A DNA stretch of 9,720 nt from Desulfobacteraceae bacterium (lineage in GTDB: Bacteria > Desulfobacterota > Desulfobacteria > Desulfobacterales > Desulfobacteraceae). Both the position numbers and the translations under genes were made by a program. Each line of letters starts with the position of its first letter. Within the stretch, counting starts at the first letter, position 1. This document shows, one piece after another, positions 1 through 8,500 of this stretch. The stretch is taken from the NCBI GenBank assembly GCA_003354055.1, contig PIVQ01000232.1, positions 1 through 9,720 of the forward strand, read 5' to 3'. The notes beneath the pieces were generated by a model. It had not been told where the DNA came from. It saw only the letters and a list, made by a program, of their open reading frames with translations, and made no database searches.

Positions 1-80
1 GTAGTTTTACCATGATCGATATGACCGATTGTACCTATGTTCACATGCGGCTTGTTCCGCTCAAATTTTTCCTTAGCCAT
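1..80 (-). CDS. tuf: Elongation factor Tu, N-terminal fragment (cut by window edge)
   Basis: EF-Tu is the cytosolic GTPase that delivers aminoacyl-tRNA to the ribosomal A site. Only the first 26 codons and two further bases are in the window; the gene continues beyond position 1. The translation begins [20 protein letters not shown] and runs into the P-loop GHIDHGKT (residues 19-26), the GTP phosphate-binding G1 motif. GHIDHGKT together with the [10 protein letters not shown] lead-in is typical of EF-Tu; EF-G would be expected to read more like AHIDAGKT, so fusA is excluded. The ATG at 78-80 is preceded by a strong AGGAGG. It follows rpsG after 47 bp on the same strand, so it is probably the next gene of the str operon. 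In many bacteria fusA sits between these two genes; here it does not. Whether the rest of the gene is intact cannot be seen. Confidence 0.95.
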   Translation of the reverse strand, partial: MAKEKFERNKPHVNIGTIGHIDHGKT

Positions 81-90
81 CTTCTGTATT

Positions 91-96
91 CCTCCT
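91..96 (-). promoter_or_regulatory. Ribosome-binding site of tuf
   Basis: On the minus strand this reads AGGAGG, a full anti-Shine-Dalgarno match ten bases before the tuf ATG. It is the strongest ribosome-binding site in the window, which fits the high EF-Tu demand known in bacteria. It lies in the 47-bp rpsG-tuf spacer, in which no promoter or terminator is evident. Confidence 0.85.
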
Positions 97-127
97 GTGG
101 AATGTTTTCAAAGATATTTTAAACTAT

Positions 128-595
128 TTACCACCGAAAATGTGCAAAAGCCTTGTTGGCTTCGGCCATTTTGTGTGTATCTTCTTTTTTCTTCATTGCG
201 CCGCCTCTCTGATTGTAGGCGTCCATCAATTCAGCTGCCAGCTTATTGGCGTAGCCTTTTTCAGACCGGTTGCGGCTAAAGGTGATCAACCACCTAAAAG
301 CCAGAGCAGTCTGCCTGCTGGGCTTAATATCAGTCGGCACCTGATAGGTGGAACCGCCAATTCTGCGGGACTTCACCTCTACTGCGGGCCTGATATTGTC
401 GATTACTTTTTTGAACACATCCAGAGCTGGCTCACCGATTTTTGCTTCGGCCATGCTCAATGCAGTGGTTACCACCTTACGGGCAGCATTCTTCTTGCCG
501 TCTTTCATAACACAGTTCACAAACTTTGCAGCAAGCTTTTCTTCCTGTGTGGCACCCTGCATGAAATTCTCTTTAATGCTAAATTTTTCTGCCAT
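128..595 (-). CDS. rpsG: 30S ribosomal protein S7, with an atypical N-terminus
   Basis: S7 is a primary 16S rRNA-binding protein that nucleates assembly of the small-subunit head and lies near the E site. The product has 155 residues, normal for the family. The core is clear: KFVNCVMKDGKKNAA (24-38), the beta-hairpin region VEVKSRRIGGSTYQVP, and the C-terminal signature HKMAEANKAFAHFRW. The odd part is the first 20 residues, MAEKFSIKENFMQGATQEEK, where S7 proteins normally carry a basic arm of the MPRR...KR type followed by LPDP. The ATG at 593-595 is chosen because an in-frame TGA lies two codons upstream, GGTGG sits nine bases before it, and the length then matches the family. Met12 is a less likely start. 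No canonical arm is encoded in other frames upstream, so this does not look like a simple frameshift. In E. coli S7 represses its own operon through the rpsL-rpsG spacer; whether that holds here is unknown. Confidence 0.95.
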   Translation of the reverse strand: MAEKFSIKENFMQGATQEEKLAAKFVNCVMKDGKKNAARKVVTTALSMAEAKIGEPALDVFKKVIDNIRPAVEVKSRRIGGSTYQVPTDIKPSRQTALAFRWLITFSRNRSEKGYANKLAAELMDAYNQRGGAMKKKEDTHKMAEANKAFAHFRW

Positions 596-670
596 TTGTC
601 ATGTCCACCAAATTATTTTCTATTTTTATCCAGCACGCATCCGACACAATTGCGGATTTCCGCTTCGTTG
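596..670 (-). promoter_or_regulatory. rpsL-rpsG spacer with competing hairpins, possible S7 operator
   Basis: The 75-bp spacer, read on the minus strand, can form two mutually exclusive small stems: GCGG-AAAT-CCGC (652-663) and ATCCG-nine-base loop-CGGAT (639-657). They share the segment ATCCG, so forming one breaks the other. The downstream half is A/T-rich, with GGTGG at 605-609 as the rpsG ribosome-binding site. In E. coli the corresponding spacer is the target of S7 translational repression; assigning that role here is inference from position only. There is no U-tract, so it is not an intrinsic terminator. Confidence 0.35.
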
Positions 671-1042
671 CTATTTCGGACGCTTGGCACCGTACTTCGA
701 ACGACCCTGACGCCTGTCATCAACACCCAATGTATCAAGCGCACCCCTGACGATATGATAGCGCACACCCGGAAGATCCTTTACCCTGCCGCCCCTTACA
801 AGAACAACAGAATGCTCCTGAAGGTTATGACCCATACCACCGATATAAGCAGCAACTTCCATACCGGTTGTCAAGCGCACCCTTGCCACTTTTCTCAAGG
901 CCGAGTTCGGTTTTTTAGGGGTAGATGTATACACCCTGGTACAAACGCCACGCTTCTGAGGACCACCCTTAAGAGCAGGTGTATTCACCTTTTTTTCTGC
1001 TTTCTTTCTACCTTTTCGAACCAATTGATTTATGGTCGGCAT
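671..1042 (-). CDS. rpsL: 30S ribosomal protein S12
   Basis: S12 sits at the decoding centre of the 30S subunit and contributes to tRNA selection accuracy. The 123-residue product matches the usual bacterial length and is highly conserved: [14 protein letters not shown] at the start, [44 protein letters not shown] and the C-terminal SKYGAKRPK. The two lysines whose substitution commonly gives streptomycin resistance (E. coli K42 and K87; here 43 and 88 counting Met) are both wild type, and the adjacent aspartate that is the known methylthiolation site is present. The ATG at 1040-1042 is preceded by GGGA at five bases and TAAGGAG at 13 bases. A longer frame from a TTG at 1129 would add 29 residues unlike any S12 and would begin inside the promoter -35 element, so it is rejected. 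It is the first gene after the internal promoter and heads the str segment. Confidence 0.98.
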   Translation of the reverse strand: MPTINQLVRKGRKKAEKKVNTPALKGGPQKRGVCTRVYTSTPKKPNSALRKVARVRLTTGMEVAAYIGGMGHNLQEHSVVLVRGGRVKDLPGVRYHIVRGALDTLGVDDRRQGRSKYGAKRPK

Positions 1043-1075
1043 AACTTTCCCAACGCTCCTTATCAAATATAATAC

Positions 1076-1090
1076 GTCGTCATACACGAC
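1076..1090 (-). promoter_or_regulatory. Small hairpin near the 5' end of the rpsL transcript
   Basis: Minus-strand sequence GTCGT-GTATG-ACGAC gives perfect 5-bp arms around a 5-base loop. If transcription starts about seven bases after the -10 element (near 1094), this hairpin lies almost at the 5' end of the mRNA, a position where stems can protect transcripts from 5'-end-dependent decay. That role is inference; the stem is short. Confidence 0.35.
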
Positions 1091-1100
1091 AAAATATTTA

Positions 1101-1129
1101 ATCTTACTTTCACTTTTATTAATTGTCAA
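1101..1129 (-). promoter_or_regulatory. Sigma-70-type promoter for rpsL/str genes
   Basis: On the minus strand a perfect -35 TTGACA (1124-1129) is followed by exactly 17 bases and then TAAGAT (1101-1106), a 4/6 match to the -10 consensus. Immediately upstream, 1132-1145 is AAAAATTAATTTTT, a perfect palindrome resembling an UP element that would contact the RNA polymerase alpha C-terminal domains. The predicted start is near 1094, giving an rpsL leader of about 50 bases. It lies in the only spacer over 100 bp in the window, between rpoC and rpsL, and implies that the str genes can be expressed independently of rpoBC. The prediction rests on sequence match only. Confidence 0.75.
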
Positions 1130-1147
1130 GCAAAAATTAATTTTTCT

Positions 1148-4100
1148 TTAAACTTCAGCCACTTCCCCGTACTCTACTTCAATATCCTTGTACCCCTTAA
1201 ACCCGGTACCCGCGGGGATCAACCTACCCATAACCACATTTTCCTTCAACCCTTTGAGGCTATCGTACTTCCCTTCAATGGCGGCCAGGGTCAACACCTT
1301 AGTAGTCTCCTGGAAGGATGCTGCAGACAGAAAACTATCCGTAGATAATGAGGCTTTGGTAATACCCAGAATCAGAGGCTCGCCCTTGGCAGGCTCTCCA
1401 CCGTTCATGGCGACCTCGCGGTTGGTCTCTTCAAACATAATCCGATCCACCTGCTCTTCAGGAATGAAGTTGGTATCCCCGGTGCTGATCACTTTAACCC
1501 GCCGCATCATCTGACGGATAACCACCTCTATGTGCTTATCGTTGATACGTACACCCTGGAGCCGATAAACTTCCTGAACCTCGTCCACCAGGTATTTTGC
1601 AAGCGCAACCTCCCCTTTGATATTCATGATATCCTGGGGATTTGCAGACCCGGCGATAAGCGGATCACCCGCTTTAACATAGTCTCCGTCATATACGGAC
1701 ACATGCTGTCCCTTTGGAATGGAGTACTCTTTTTTCTCTCCGACATCCGCAGGGGTTACCGTTACCTTCTGGCGTCCTTTTGTACCCTTGGACACGAGAA
1801 CATACCCATCAATCTCAGTGAGCACAGTGGGATCTTTGGGCTTTCTGACCTCGAACAACTCCGCAACCCTTGGCAGACCACCGGTGATATCCTTGGTTTT
1901 GGTGGTGGCCCTTGGCAGTTTTGCGATTACGTCACCCGCCATAATGGCATCGTCTTCTTCAACGATCAGAATGGCATTCACCGGCAGGTAGTAGCGCGCC
2001 TGGGTTTTGGAATTGGGTAGTTTAACGGATTTGCCGTCTTTGTCCTTAATTGTAATCCTCGGCCGGACTTCCGCATCTTTACCCTCAATGATAGTTCTGG
2101 ACACCTTACCGGTAACAGGGTCAATTTGTTCCTGAACCGTGTTGCCCACAACAATATCTGCAAACCGAACCCGTCCGGTTACCTCGGTAATAATTGGCGT
2201 GGTGAACGGATCCCACGAGGCAATTAAGTCTCCCGGCTCGATTGTCTGCCCGTCTTTAGCCCTGAGCATCGCACCATAAATTACCGTTTCTTTGGCACGC
2301 TCACGGCCCTCTTCACCGACAATGGTGAAACCGCCGCCCTTACGATTCATAACGATAACATCGCCGCTTGCCGAGGTTACGGTCTGGATATCTTCATTAT
2401 ACCTTAGGATACCGCCCACACGGGCTTTGATTTCGGCAACCTCAACCTTTCTTGAAGCTGTACCACCGATATGGAAGGTACGCATGGTAAGCTGAGTACC
2501 GGGCTCACCGATTGACTGGGCAGCGACAATACCAATTGCCTGACCAATCTCAACGGTAACACCATGAGCCAAATCACGGCCGTAGCATCTTGAGCAAACC
2601 CCGTTCCTTGAATTACAGGTAAGTACGGAACGAATCTTCACCTTCTGAACACCGGCGGCTTCTATTTTAATAACGTCTGACTCTTGAAGCTCGGTATCCA
2701 CACCCACAATAAATTCATCAGAATAGGGATCCCGGATTTCTTCCTGGGTCACACGACCCAGAATTCTCTCACCAAGGGTCTGAATAATCTCGCCACCCTC
2801 ATAAAGAGCTTCAACCTCAATTCCGTTAATGGTACCACAATCAACTTGAACAATGGTGCAGTCCTGACCAACGTCAGCCAGACGACGTGTAAGATACCCG
2901 GAGTTGGCTGTTTTCAGTGCGGTATCGGCCAGACCCTTACGGGCACCATGAGTAGAGATAAAGTACTGAAGAACGGACAACCCTTCTCGGAAGCAGGCAG
3001 TAATCGGGTTTTCGATGATCTCACCCGAAGGCTTGGCCATCAACCCACGCATACCGGCCAGCTGCCGCATCTGATCCTTGGATCCACGGGCACCGGAGTC
3101 AGCCATTACATAGACTGCGTTCATTACTTCTTTATCACCCTCTTTTTTGGGCGGATTCTTCATGACGTCCATCATGGCATTGGCAATATCATCTGTGGCC
3201 TGAGCCCAGATATCAACCACCTTATTGTACTTCTCACCCTGGGTAATCAGACCTTCGGAATATTGATTTTTAATATCATCAATACTCTGCTCGGCTGTAG
3301 CAATCATATCCCATTTAGTATCCGGAATAATCATATCATCAATGCAGATAGACAGACCGCCAAGGGTTGAATACTTGTATCCGATATCTTTAAGCCTATC
3401 GGAAAGAATAACGGTTTCTTTTAAACCAATGTTTCTATATGCGTAATCAATCAGGCGAACAATAGATGCCTTGTCCATCAGCTTGTTTACAAGCGCAAAG
3501 GGCAACGTGGTGTTACGTTCGTCAACCTTGAATATGGTGTATTTCTCACCAACCATTCTGACATCGGTAAACTGATCCTGCTTCAGACCGTAAAGTTGCT
3601 CGACAACAACATCAGACACCTGAAAAATATTCTTGAATTCCTTACGGGTCAGAACACCTGTCTGCCCGCGGGTTTTTTTGATCTCGTCATCAGAGTATTT
3701 TTTCAAAACCTTATTAAAATCTTTTCCGGATCTAAGTTCTTCAAGAGCAGCTTCGCATTCTTCAAGGGTCTCGGTTCTGATCCGGCTCAAATCAAGAAGG
3801 ATATCACCGGGAATGGTTTCCCAAAGGAGAATACGCCCAGTTGTAGTCTCGTAGATCTTATCATCAATACGTACCTTGATTTTGGCATGTAACGACAACG
3901 CACCGGCATCAAAGGCATACCGGACCTCTTCAAGACTGGAGAAAGTAATACCCTCACCCTCTTGATTGGAAACGGCCCGGGTCATATAGTAAATCCCCAG
4001 AACAATATCCTGGGTGGGCACGATGATGGGCTGGCCATTTGCAGGAGACAAAATGTTGTTGGTAGACAGCATCATGATCCTGGCTTCCAACTGAGACTCC

Positions 4101-5521
4101 AGTGAAAGAGGCACATGGACCGCCATCTGGTCACCGTCAAAGTCGGCGTTGAATGCCGGACAGACCAAAGGATGAAGCTGGAGAGCCTTACCTTCTATAA
4201 GTACCGGCTCAAAGGCCTGAAAACCCAGCCTATGAAGGGTTGGCGCCCTGTTAAGCATAATCGGGTATTCTTTTACCACGGCCTCAAGAGCATCCCACAC
4301 CTCGGTCTCTTCCCGTTCCACCATTTTCTTGGCGCTTTTTACGGTGGAAACATAGCCTTTTGTCTCCAGGTAATTGTAGATGAACGGCTTGAACAACTCC
4401 AAAGCCATCTTTTTAGGAACACCGCATTGGTGGAGCCTCAGTTCCGATCCGACTGTAATAACGGTACGCCCGGAATAATCCACACGTTTACCCAGCAGGT
4501 TCTGACGGAAACGACCCTGTTTACCCTTCAAGGTATCTGACAGAGATTTCAAGGGACGCTTGTTGGTACCGGTGACCACGCGGCCGTGACGACCGTTGTC
4601 GAAAAGGACATCAACCGCTTCCTGAAGCATCCGTTTTTCGTTTCTGACAATGATGTCAGGCGCATTCAGGTCAACCAGCCTTTTGAGACGGTTGTTCCGG
4701 TTAAGCACCCTGCGGTAAAGATCATTAAGATCCGATGTGGCAAACCGCCCTCCCTCAAGAGGAACCAGAGGCCGCAAGTCAGGCGGCAGAATCGGGCAGG
4801 CCGTGAGAATCATCCGTGTCGGTTCAATACCGGAGTTCAAAAAAGCATCGATAACCTTCATCCGCTTGGCCATCTTCTGCTGCTTGGCCACTGACTTGGT
4901 CGCCCCGATCTCTTCTTTGAGCTCGTCATGGGTGGCCTGGAGATCTATTTCCCCCAACAGAGTCAGAATAGCTTCTGCGCCGATACCGGCGTCAAACTCT
5001 TCCCCGAATGCATCCAAAGCTTCATAGTATTGATCGTCTGACAAAAGCTGCATCTTTTTCAAGCCAGTGTCCTTGGGATCAATCACAATGTAAGAATCAA
5101 AGTAAAGTACCTTTTCCAGATTCTTAAGGGTCAGGTCCAGTACATTTCCGATCTTGGAAGGCAGACTTTTGAGAAACCAGATATGGGAAACAGGAGAAGC
5201 CAGTTCTATATGGGCCATTCTCTCCCGTCTTACCTTGGACTGGATAACCTCTACCCCGCATTTTTCACAGACAACCCCGCGATGCTTCATGCGCTTGTAC
5301 TTACCGCAATTGCACTCGTAATCCTTTGTCGGACCAAATACCTTGGCACAGAACAGACCGTCACGTTCCGGTTTAAAAGTTCTGTAGTTGATGGTTTCAG
5401 GCTTTTTTATTTCGCCGTGAGACCACTCCCTGATCTGGTCAGAAGATGCCAGGCTGATCTGAACTCCCTGGTAAACTTTAGGATCTTTGGGCTTTGCGAA
5501 GAAATCATAAATATTGTCCAA
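1148..5521 (-). CDS. rpoC: RNA polymerase beta' subunit with a large extra domain
   Basis: This subunit forms the active-site half of the transcribing core enzyme with beta, alpha and omega. The product has 1457 residues; E. coli beta' has 1407. Visible in order: zinc-binding Cys70, 72, 85, 88; the NADFDGD motif at 458-464 with the three catalytic Mg-binding aspartates (460, 462, 464); an extra stretch at about 574-671 (listed separately); the bridge-helix segment around [18 protein letters not shown] (859-876); a second zinc site from Cys895, 969, 976 and 979; the trigger-loop start TFHIGG (1015-1020); the trigger-loop insertion typical of proteobacteria (about 1024-1208); and the C-terminal [17 protein letters not shown] region. 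The start is a TTG: AAGGAG lies six bases before it, and the following [13 protein letters not shown] aligns with family N-termini. It starts 10 bp after rpoB, so the two are surely cotranscribed and probably translationally coupled. Residues align with E. coli numbering without offset up to the catalytic motif, which locates the extra length after it. Confidence 0.98.
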   Translation of the reverse strand: MDNIYDFFAKPKDPKVYQGVQISLASSDQIREWSHGEIKKPETINYRTFKPERDGLFCAKVFGPTKDYECNCGKYKRMKHRGVVCEKCGVEVIQSKVRRERMAHIELASPVSHIWFLKSLPSKIGNVLDLTLKNLEKVLYFDSYIVIDPKDTGLKKMQLLSDDQYYEALDAFGEEFDAGIGAEAILTLLGEIDLQATHDELKEEIGATKSVAKQQKMAKRMKVIDAFLNSGIEPTRMILTACPILPPDLRPLVPLEGGRFATSDLNDLYRRVLNRNNRLKRLVDLNAPDIIVRNEKRMLQEAVDVLFDNGRHGRVVTGTNKRPLKSLSDTLKGKQGRFRQNLLGKRVDYSGRTVITVGSELRLHQCGVPKKMALELFKPFIYNYLETKGYVSTVKSAKKMVEREETEVWDALEAVVKEYPIMLNRAPTLHRLGFQAFEPVLIEGKALQLHPLVCPAFNADFDGDQMAVHVPLSLESQLEARIMMLSTNNILSPANGQPIIVPTQDIVLGIYYMTRAVSNQEGEGITFSSLEEVRYAFDAGALSLHAKIKVRIDDKIYETTTGRILLWETIPGDILLDLSRIRTETLEECEAALEELRSGKDFNKVLKKYSDDEIKKTRGQTGVLTRKEFKNIFQVSDVVVEQLYGLKQDQFTDVRMVGEKYTIFKVDERNTTLPFALVNKLMDKASIVRLIDYAYRNIGLKETVILSDRLKDIGYKYSTLGGLSICIDDMIIPDTKWDMIATAEQSIDDIKNQYSEGLITQGEKYNKVVDIWAQATDDIANAMMDVMKNPPKKEGDKEVMNAVYVMADSGARGSKDQMRQLAGMRGLMAKPSGEIIENPITACFREGLSVLQYFISTHGARKGLADTALKTANSGYLTRRLADVGQDCTIVQVDCGTINGIEVEALYEGGEIIQTLGERILGRVTQEEIRDPYSDEFIVGVDTELQESDVIKIEAAGVQKVKIRSVLTCNSRNGVCSRCYGRDLAHGVTVEIGQAIGIVAAQSIGEPGTQLTMRTFHIGGTASRKVEVAEIKARVGGILRYNEDIQTVTSASGDVIVMNRKGGGFTIVGEEGRERAKETVIYGAMLRAKDGQTIEPGDLIASWDPFTTPIITEVTGRVRFADIVVGNTVQEQIDPVTGKVSRTIIEGKDAEVRPRITIKDKDGKSVKLPNSKTQARYYLPVNAILIVEEDDAIMAGDVIAKLPRATTKTKDITGGLPRVAELFEVRKPKDPTVLTEIDGYVLVSKGTKGRQKVTVTPADVGEKKEYSIPKGQHVSVYDGDYVKAGDPLIAGSANPQDIMNIKGEVALAKYLVDEVQEVYRLQGVRINDKHIEVVIRQMMRRVKVISTGDTNFIPEEQVDRIMFEETNREVAMNGGEPAKGEPLILGITKASLSTDSFLSAASFQETTKVLTLAAIEGKYDSLKGLKENVVMGRLIPAGTGFKGYKDIEVEYGEVAEV
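3509..3802 (-). other. Parvulin-like insertion within beta' (about residues 574-671)
   Basis: Between [12 protein letters not shown] (562-573; E. coli GRAILWMIVPKG) and LPFALVNK (673-680; E. coli LPYSIVNQ) there are about 98 residues that E. coli beta' lacks. Their order of elements follows the PpiC/parvulin fold: a strand-like [10 protein letters not shown], a helix [20 protein letters not shown] (compare PpiC LLEQIKNGADFGKLAKKHS), a turn [12 protein letters not shown] (compare GGDLGEFRQGQM), a second helical part, and a closing strand [12 protein letters not shown] (compare FGYHIIKVLYRN). The histidine of the first strand (HILV type) and that of the last strand (GYHII type) are not conserved (the latter is Thr662), so catalytic isomerase activity is doubtful; a protein- or peptide-binding role would be more plausible. 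The frame stays open and the flanks are standard beta', so this is part of the subunit, not a separate gene. The insertion itself is certain; the fold assignment is by eye. Confidence 0.65.
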
Positions 5522-5527
5522 TGTCTT

Positions 5528-5533
5528 CTCCTT
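5528..5533 (-). promoter_or_regulatory. Ribosome-binding site of rpoC, overlapping the rpoB stop
   Basis: AAGGAG on the minus strand lies six bases before the rpoC TTG and shares two bases with the rpoB TAA (5532-5534). It decides the unusual TTG start, since no ATG or GTG in this frame is equally placed. The overlap suggests ribosomes finishing rpoB can reinitiate on rpoC, helping to keep beta and beta' near equal amounts (inference). Confidence 0.8.
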
Positions 5534-8500
5534 ATTTGCTTCCTTCTATAAGATTCATATCCAAACCCAGCGCATTAAGCTCTTTTGTCAGAACCCTGAA
5601 AGATTCCGGCATACCAGGTTCAAGAACGTTCTGGCCTTTTACAATTTTTTCGTACATACGGGTACGCCCTGTCATATCATCTGATTTAACCGTGAGAAAC
5701 TCCTGGAGGGCATGGGCAGCACCGTAGGCTTCCATAGCCCAGACTTCCATCTCACCGAGCCGCTGTCCACCGAACTGCGCCTTACCACCCAAGGGTTGCT
5801 GGGTGACCAGGGAGTAAGGTCCGATTGACCTGGCATGTAGTTTATCATCTACCAGATGGTGAAGCTTGAGCATATACATAGTGCCGACAGTGACAGCCTT
5901 GTCAAAGCGCTCACCGGTACGGCCGTCATATAGCACGGATTGACCGGAGGAATCGCGACCGGCCATCCCAATCATGTCCTTGATTTCCTCCTCGGTAGCG
6001 CCGTCAAATACAGGCGTGGCCGTATGGACACCTCTTTTATAAAATGAGGCGAATTTCACCAGCTTCTCATCGGACATCTGATCGATCTCTTTGGTAAGAG
6101 AGTCTTCCACCTCACCGTCTATCTGCTTCTGAGTCAGAGCAAATATTTTTTTCACCTTTTCACGCAGGTGATCCAACTTTTTTTCTTCCAGAAGCTCTTC
6201 GATCTGCTGACCCAGAGAGAATGCTGCATGCCCCAGATGAATTTCAAGAATCTGCCCAACGTTCATACGGGAGGGAACACCCAGGGGGTTCAACACCATA
6301 TCAACGGGACGGCCATCAGCGAAATAGGGCAGATCTTCCACCCTGAGGATTCTGGAGACAACCCCCTTGTTACCATGACGGCCTGCCATTTTATCACCGA
6401 CGGACAATACCCGTTCCATGGCCACTGAAATCTTGATCAGTTTGAGAACACCCGGCGGCAAGTCATCCCCTTTTTCAAAGCGGGAGACCTGTCGGTTGAA
6501 ATGCTCTCTGGCTTTTTTGATCTGATCCTGAGCCTGCTCAAGAATAACCTGCACCCGTTCGGTAAGAACAGCATCTTCAACAGCCACATTTACCAGAACT
6601 GATACCGGGATCTTGGCGAAAGTGTCGGATTCAACTATGGTACCGGCCGCAACAAGAACCTTACCGTTTCTTTCAAGGTCATTTAGAATACCTGCGCCGG
6701 CCAGAAGCGTCTCGACTTTTTCACGCCCCACTTGAGTGATGATCTTGATTTCATCATCCCGGTCTTTTTCAAGCCGCTCGATTTCTTCATCCTCTATGAG
6801 GCGGGTTCTGTCATCTTTGGGCAGACCGCGTCTTGAGAAAACCTTGGCATCAATAACCTTGCCTTTGACACCCGGGGGCACACAAAGAGAAGTATCTTTT
6901 ACATCACCGGCCTTTTCTCCAAAAATGGCCCGAAGAAGTTTTTCTTCGGGAGAAAGCTGGGTTTCACCTTTAGGGGTAATCTTACCAACAAGAATATCAC
7001 CGGACAGGACTTCAGCACCCAGACGGATAATCCCGCTTTCATCCAGGTTCTTAAGCGCCTCTTCACCGACGTTGGGGATATCCCGCGTAATTTCCTCTTT
7101 ACCCAGCTTGGTATCTCGGGCCAGCACCTCATACTCTTCAACGTGAACAGAGGTGTATACTGCATCCTTTACCAGCCGCTCGCTGACCAGAATGGAATCC
7201 TCATAATTGTATCCATCCCAGGGCATGAAGGCCACAGTGACATTTTTACCCAATGCCAGTTCCCCCAATTCTGTTGAGGGACCATCGGCAATAACCTGGC
7301 CTTTTTTAACCGCCTCACCCTTTTCAACAATGGGTCTGTGATTAAAACAGGTATTCTGGTTAGACCGGACAAATTTTGTACAATTATAAATGGAGACAGC
7401 CTTTTTAAAGTTCTTGTCTTCAGTTTCTTCATTTTTTACAACAATACGTTTGGAATCGACATCAACCACAATACCGTCACACTCGGCAACAATGGTAACC
7501 CCGGAATCCCTTGCGACAACCGGTTCCATACCGGTACCTACCAGCGGAGCTTCACTCTGAATAAGCGGCACTGCCTGACGCTGCATGTTGGATCCCATAA
7601 GCGCCCTGTTGGCATCATCGTTTTCCAGAAAGGGAATCAGGGATGCAGAAACCGACACCAACTGGTTGGGTGATACATCCATGAATTTGACATCCTGGGG
7701 GTCGATCATTTCAAACTCCCCCCCCACCCTGGCAGAGACTGTAGGATTGATATAGTTTCCATCGTTATCCAGTGGCGCACTGGCCTGGGCAATGGGATGT
7801 TCTTTTTCTTCAAAGGCGCTCAAATGGCGGATGTCGGTGCTGGCCTTTCCGTTTTCAACCAGACGGAAGGGGGTTTCAATAAACCCAAAATCATTTACCC
7901 GGGCATAGGTACACAGGGAAACAATCAGGCCAATATTCGGTCCTTCAGGGGTTTCAATGGGGCAGATTCTTCCGTAATGAGACGGATGAACGTCACGCAC
8001 CTCAAACCCGGCGCGTTCACGGGTAAGCCCACCTGGTCCCAGTGCTGACAACCGCCTTTTATGCGTTGTTTCGGACAGAGGATTGGTCTGATCCATAAAC
8101 TGTGACAGCTGGGAGGTTCCGAAAAACTCCCTGACCACGGCAGAAACAGGCTTTGGATTGATGAGATCGTGAGGCATCATAGCGTCCACTTCCTGCATAC
8201 TCATCTTCTCTTTGATAGCCCTTTCCATACGGACAAGACCGATCCTATAGTGGTTTTCAAGCAACTCACCAACCGCACGAACCCTTCTATTACCAAGATG
8301 ATCAATGTCATCCACCTTACCCTGGGTATCTTTAAGCTCGATCAAAGTAATTGCCGTCAAGAGCACATCTTCTTTTCTCAGGGTTTTCACATCAATTTTG
8401 GTGTTGACCCCAAGACGATGGTTCATTTTCAGACGGCCGACCTTGGACAGGTCATAATATGCCTGACGGAAGAAGAGGTGATCGATAAAATCCTGAGCCA

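Noticed and set aside
596..670. A frameshift hiding the normal S7 N-terminus
   Set aside because: I read the upstream bases in the other frames and found no MPRR-type basic arm; an in-frame TGA closes the frame just before the ATG and the total length is already normal.
140..1072. A 310-codon plus-strand open frame running antisense across rpsG and rpsL
   Set aside because: It lies opposite two conserved ribosomal protein genes, shows no recognisable domain, and its composition is what codon-biased antisense sequence gives; no ribosome-binding site argues for it.
1043..1129. Longer rpsL start at a TTG (position 1129)
   Set aside because: The added 29 residues are unlike any S12 and the TTG is part of the promoter -35 element.
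1130..1147. Intrinsic terminator after rpoC formed by the AAAAATTAATTTTT palindrome
   Set aside because: The palindrome contains no G-C pairs, so no stable stem would form; it sits directly before the -35 and fits an UP-like element better.
2684..3370. A 228-codon plus-strand frame and several 100-160-codon frames antisense to rpoC and rpoB
   Set aside because: All lie within highly conserved RNA polymerase coding sequence and resemble no known protein; they are shadows of the real frames.
3509..3802. A separate gene or an intein/mobile insertion inside rpoC
   Set aside because: The frame is continuous, there are no splice-junction motifs of inteins, no terminal repeats or transposase, and the length is far too small for an intein with endonuclease; it reads as an in-frame domain.
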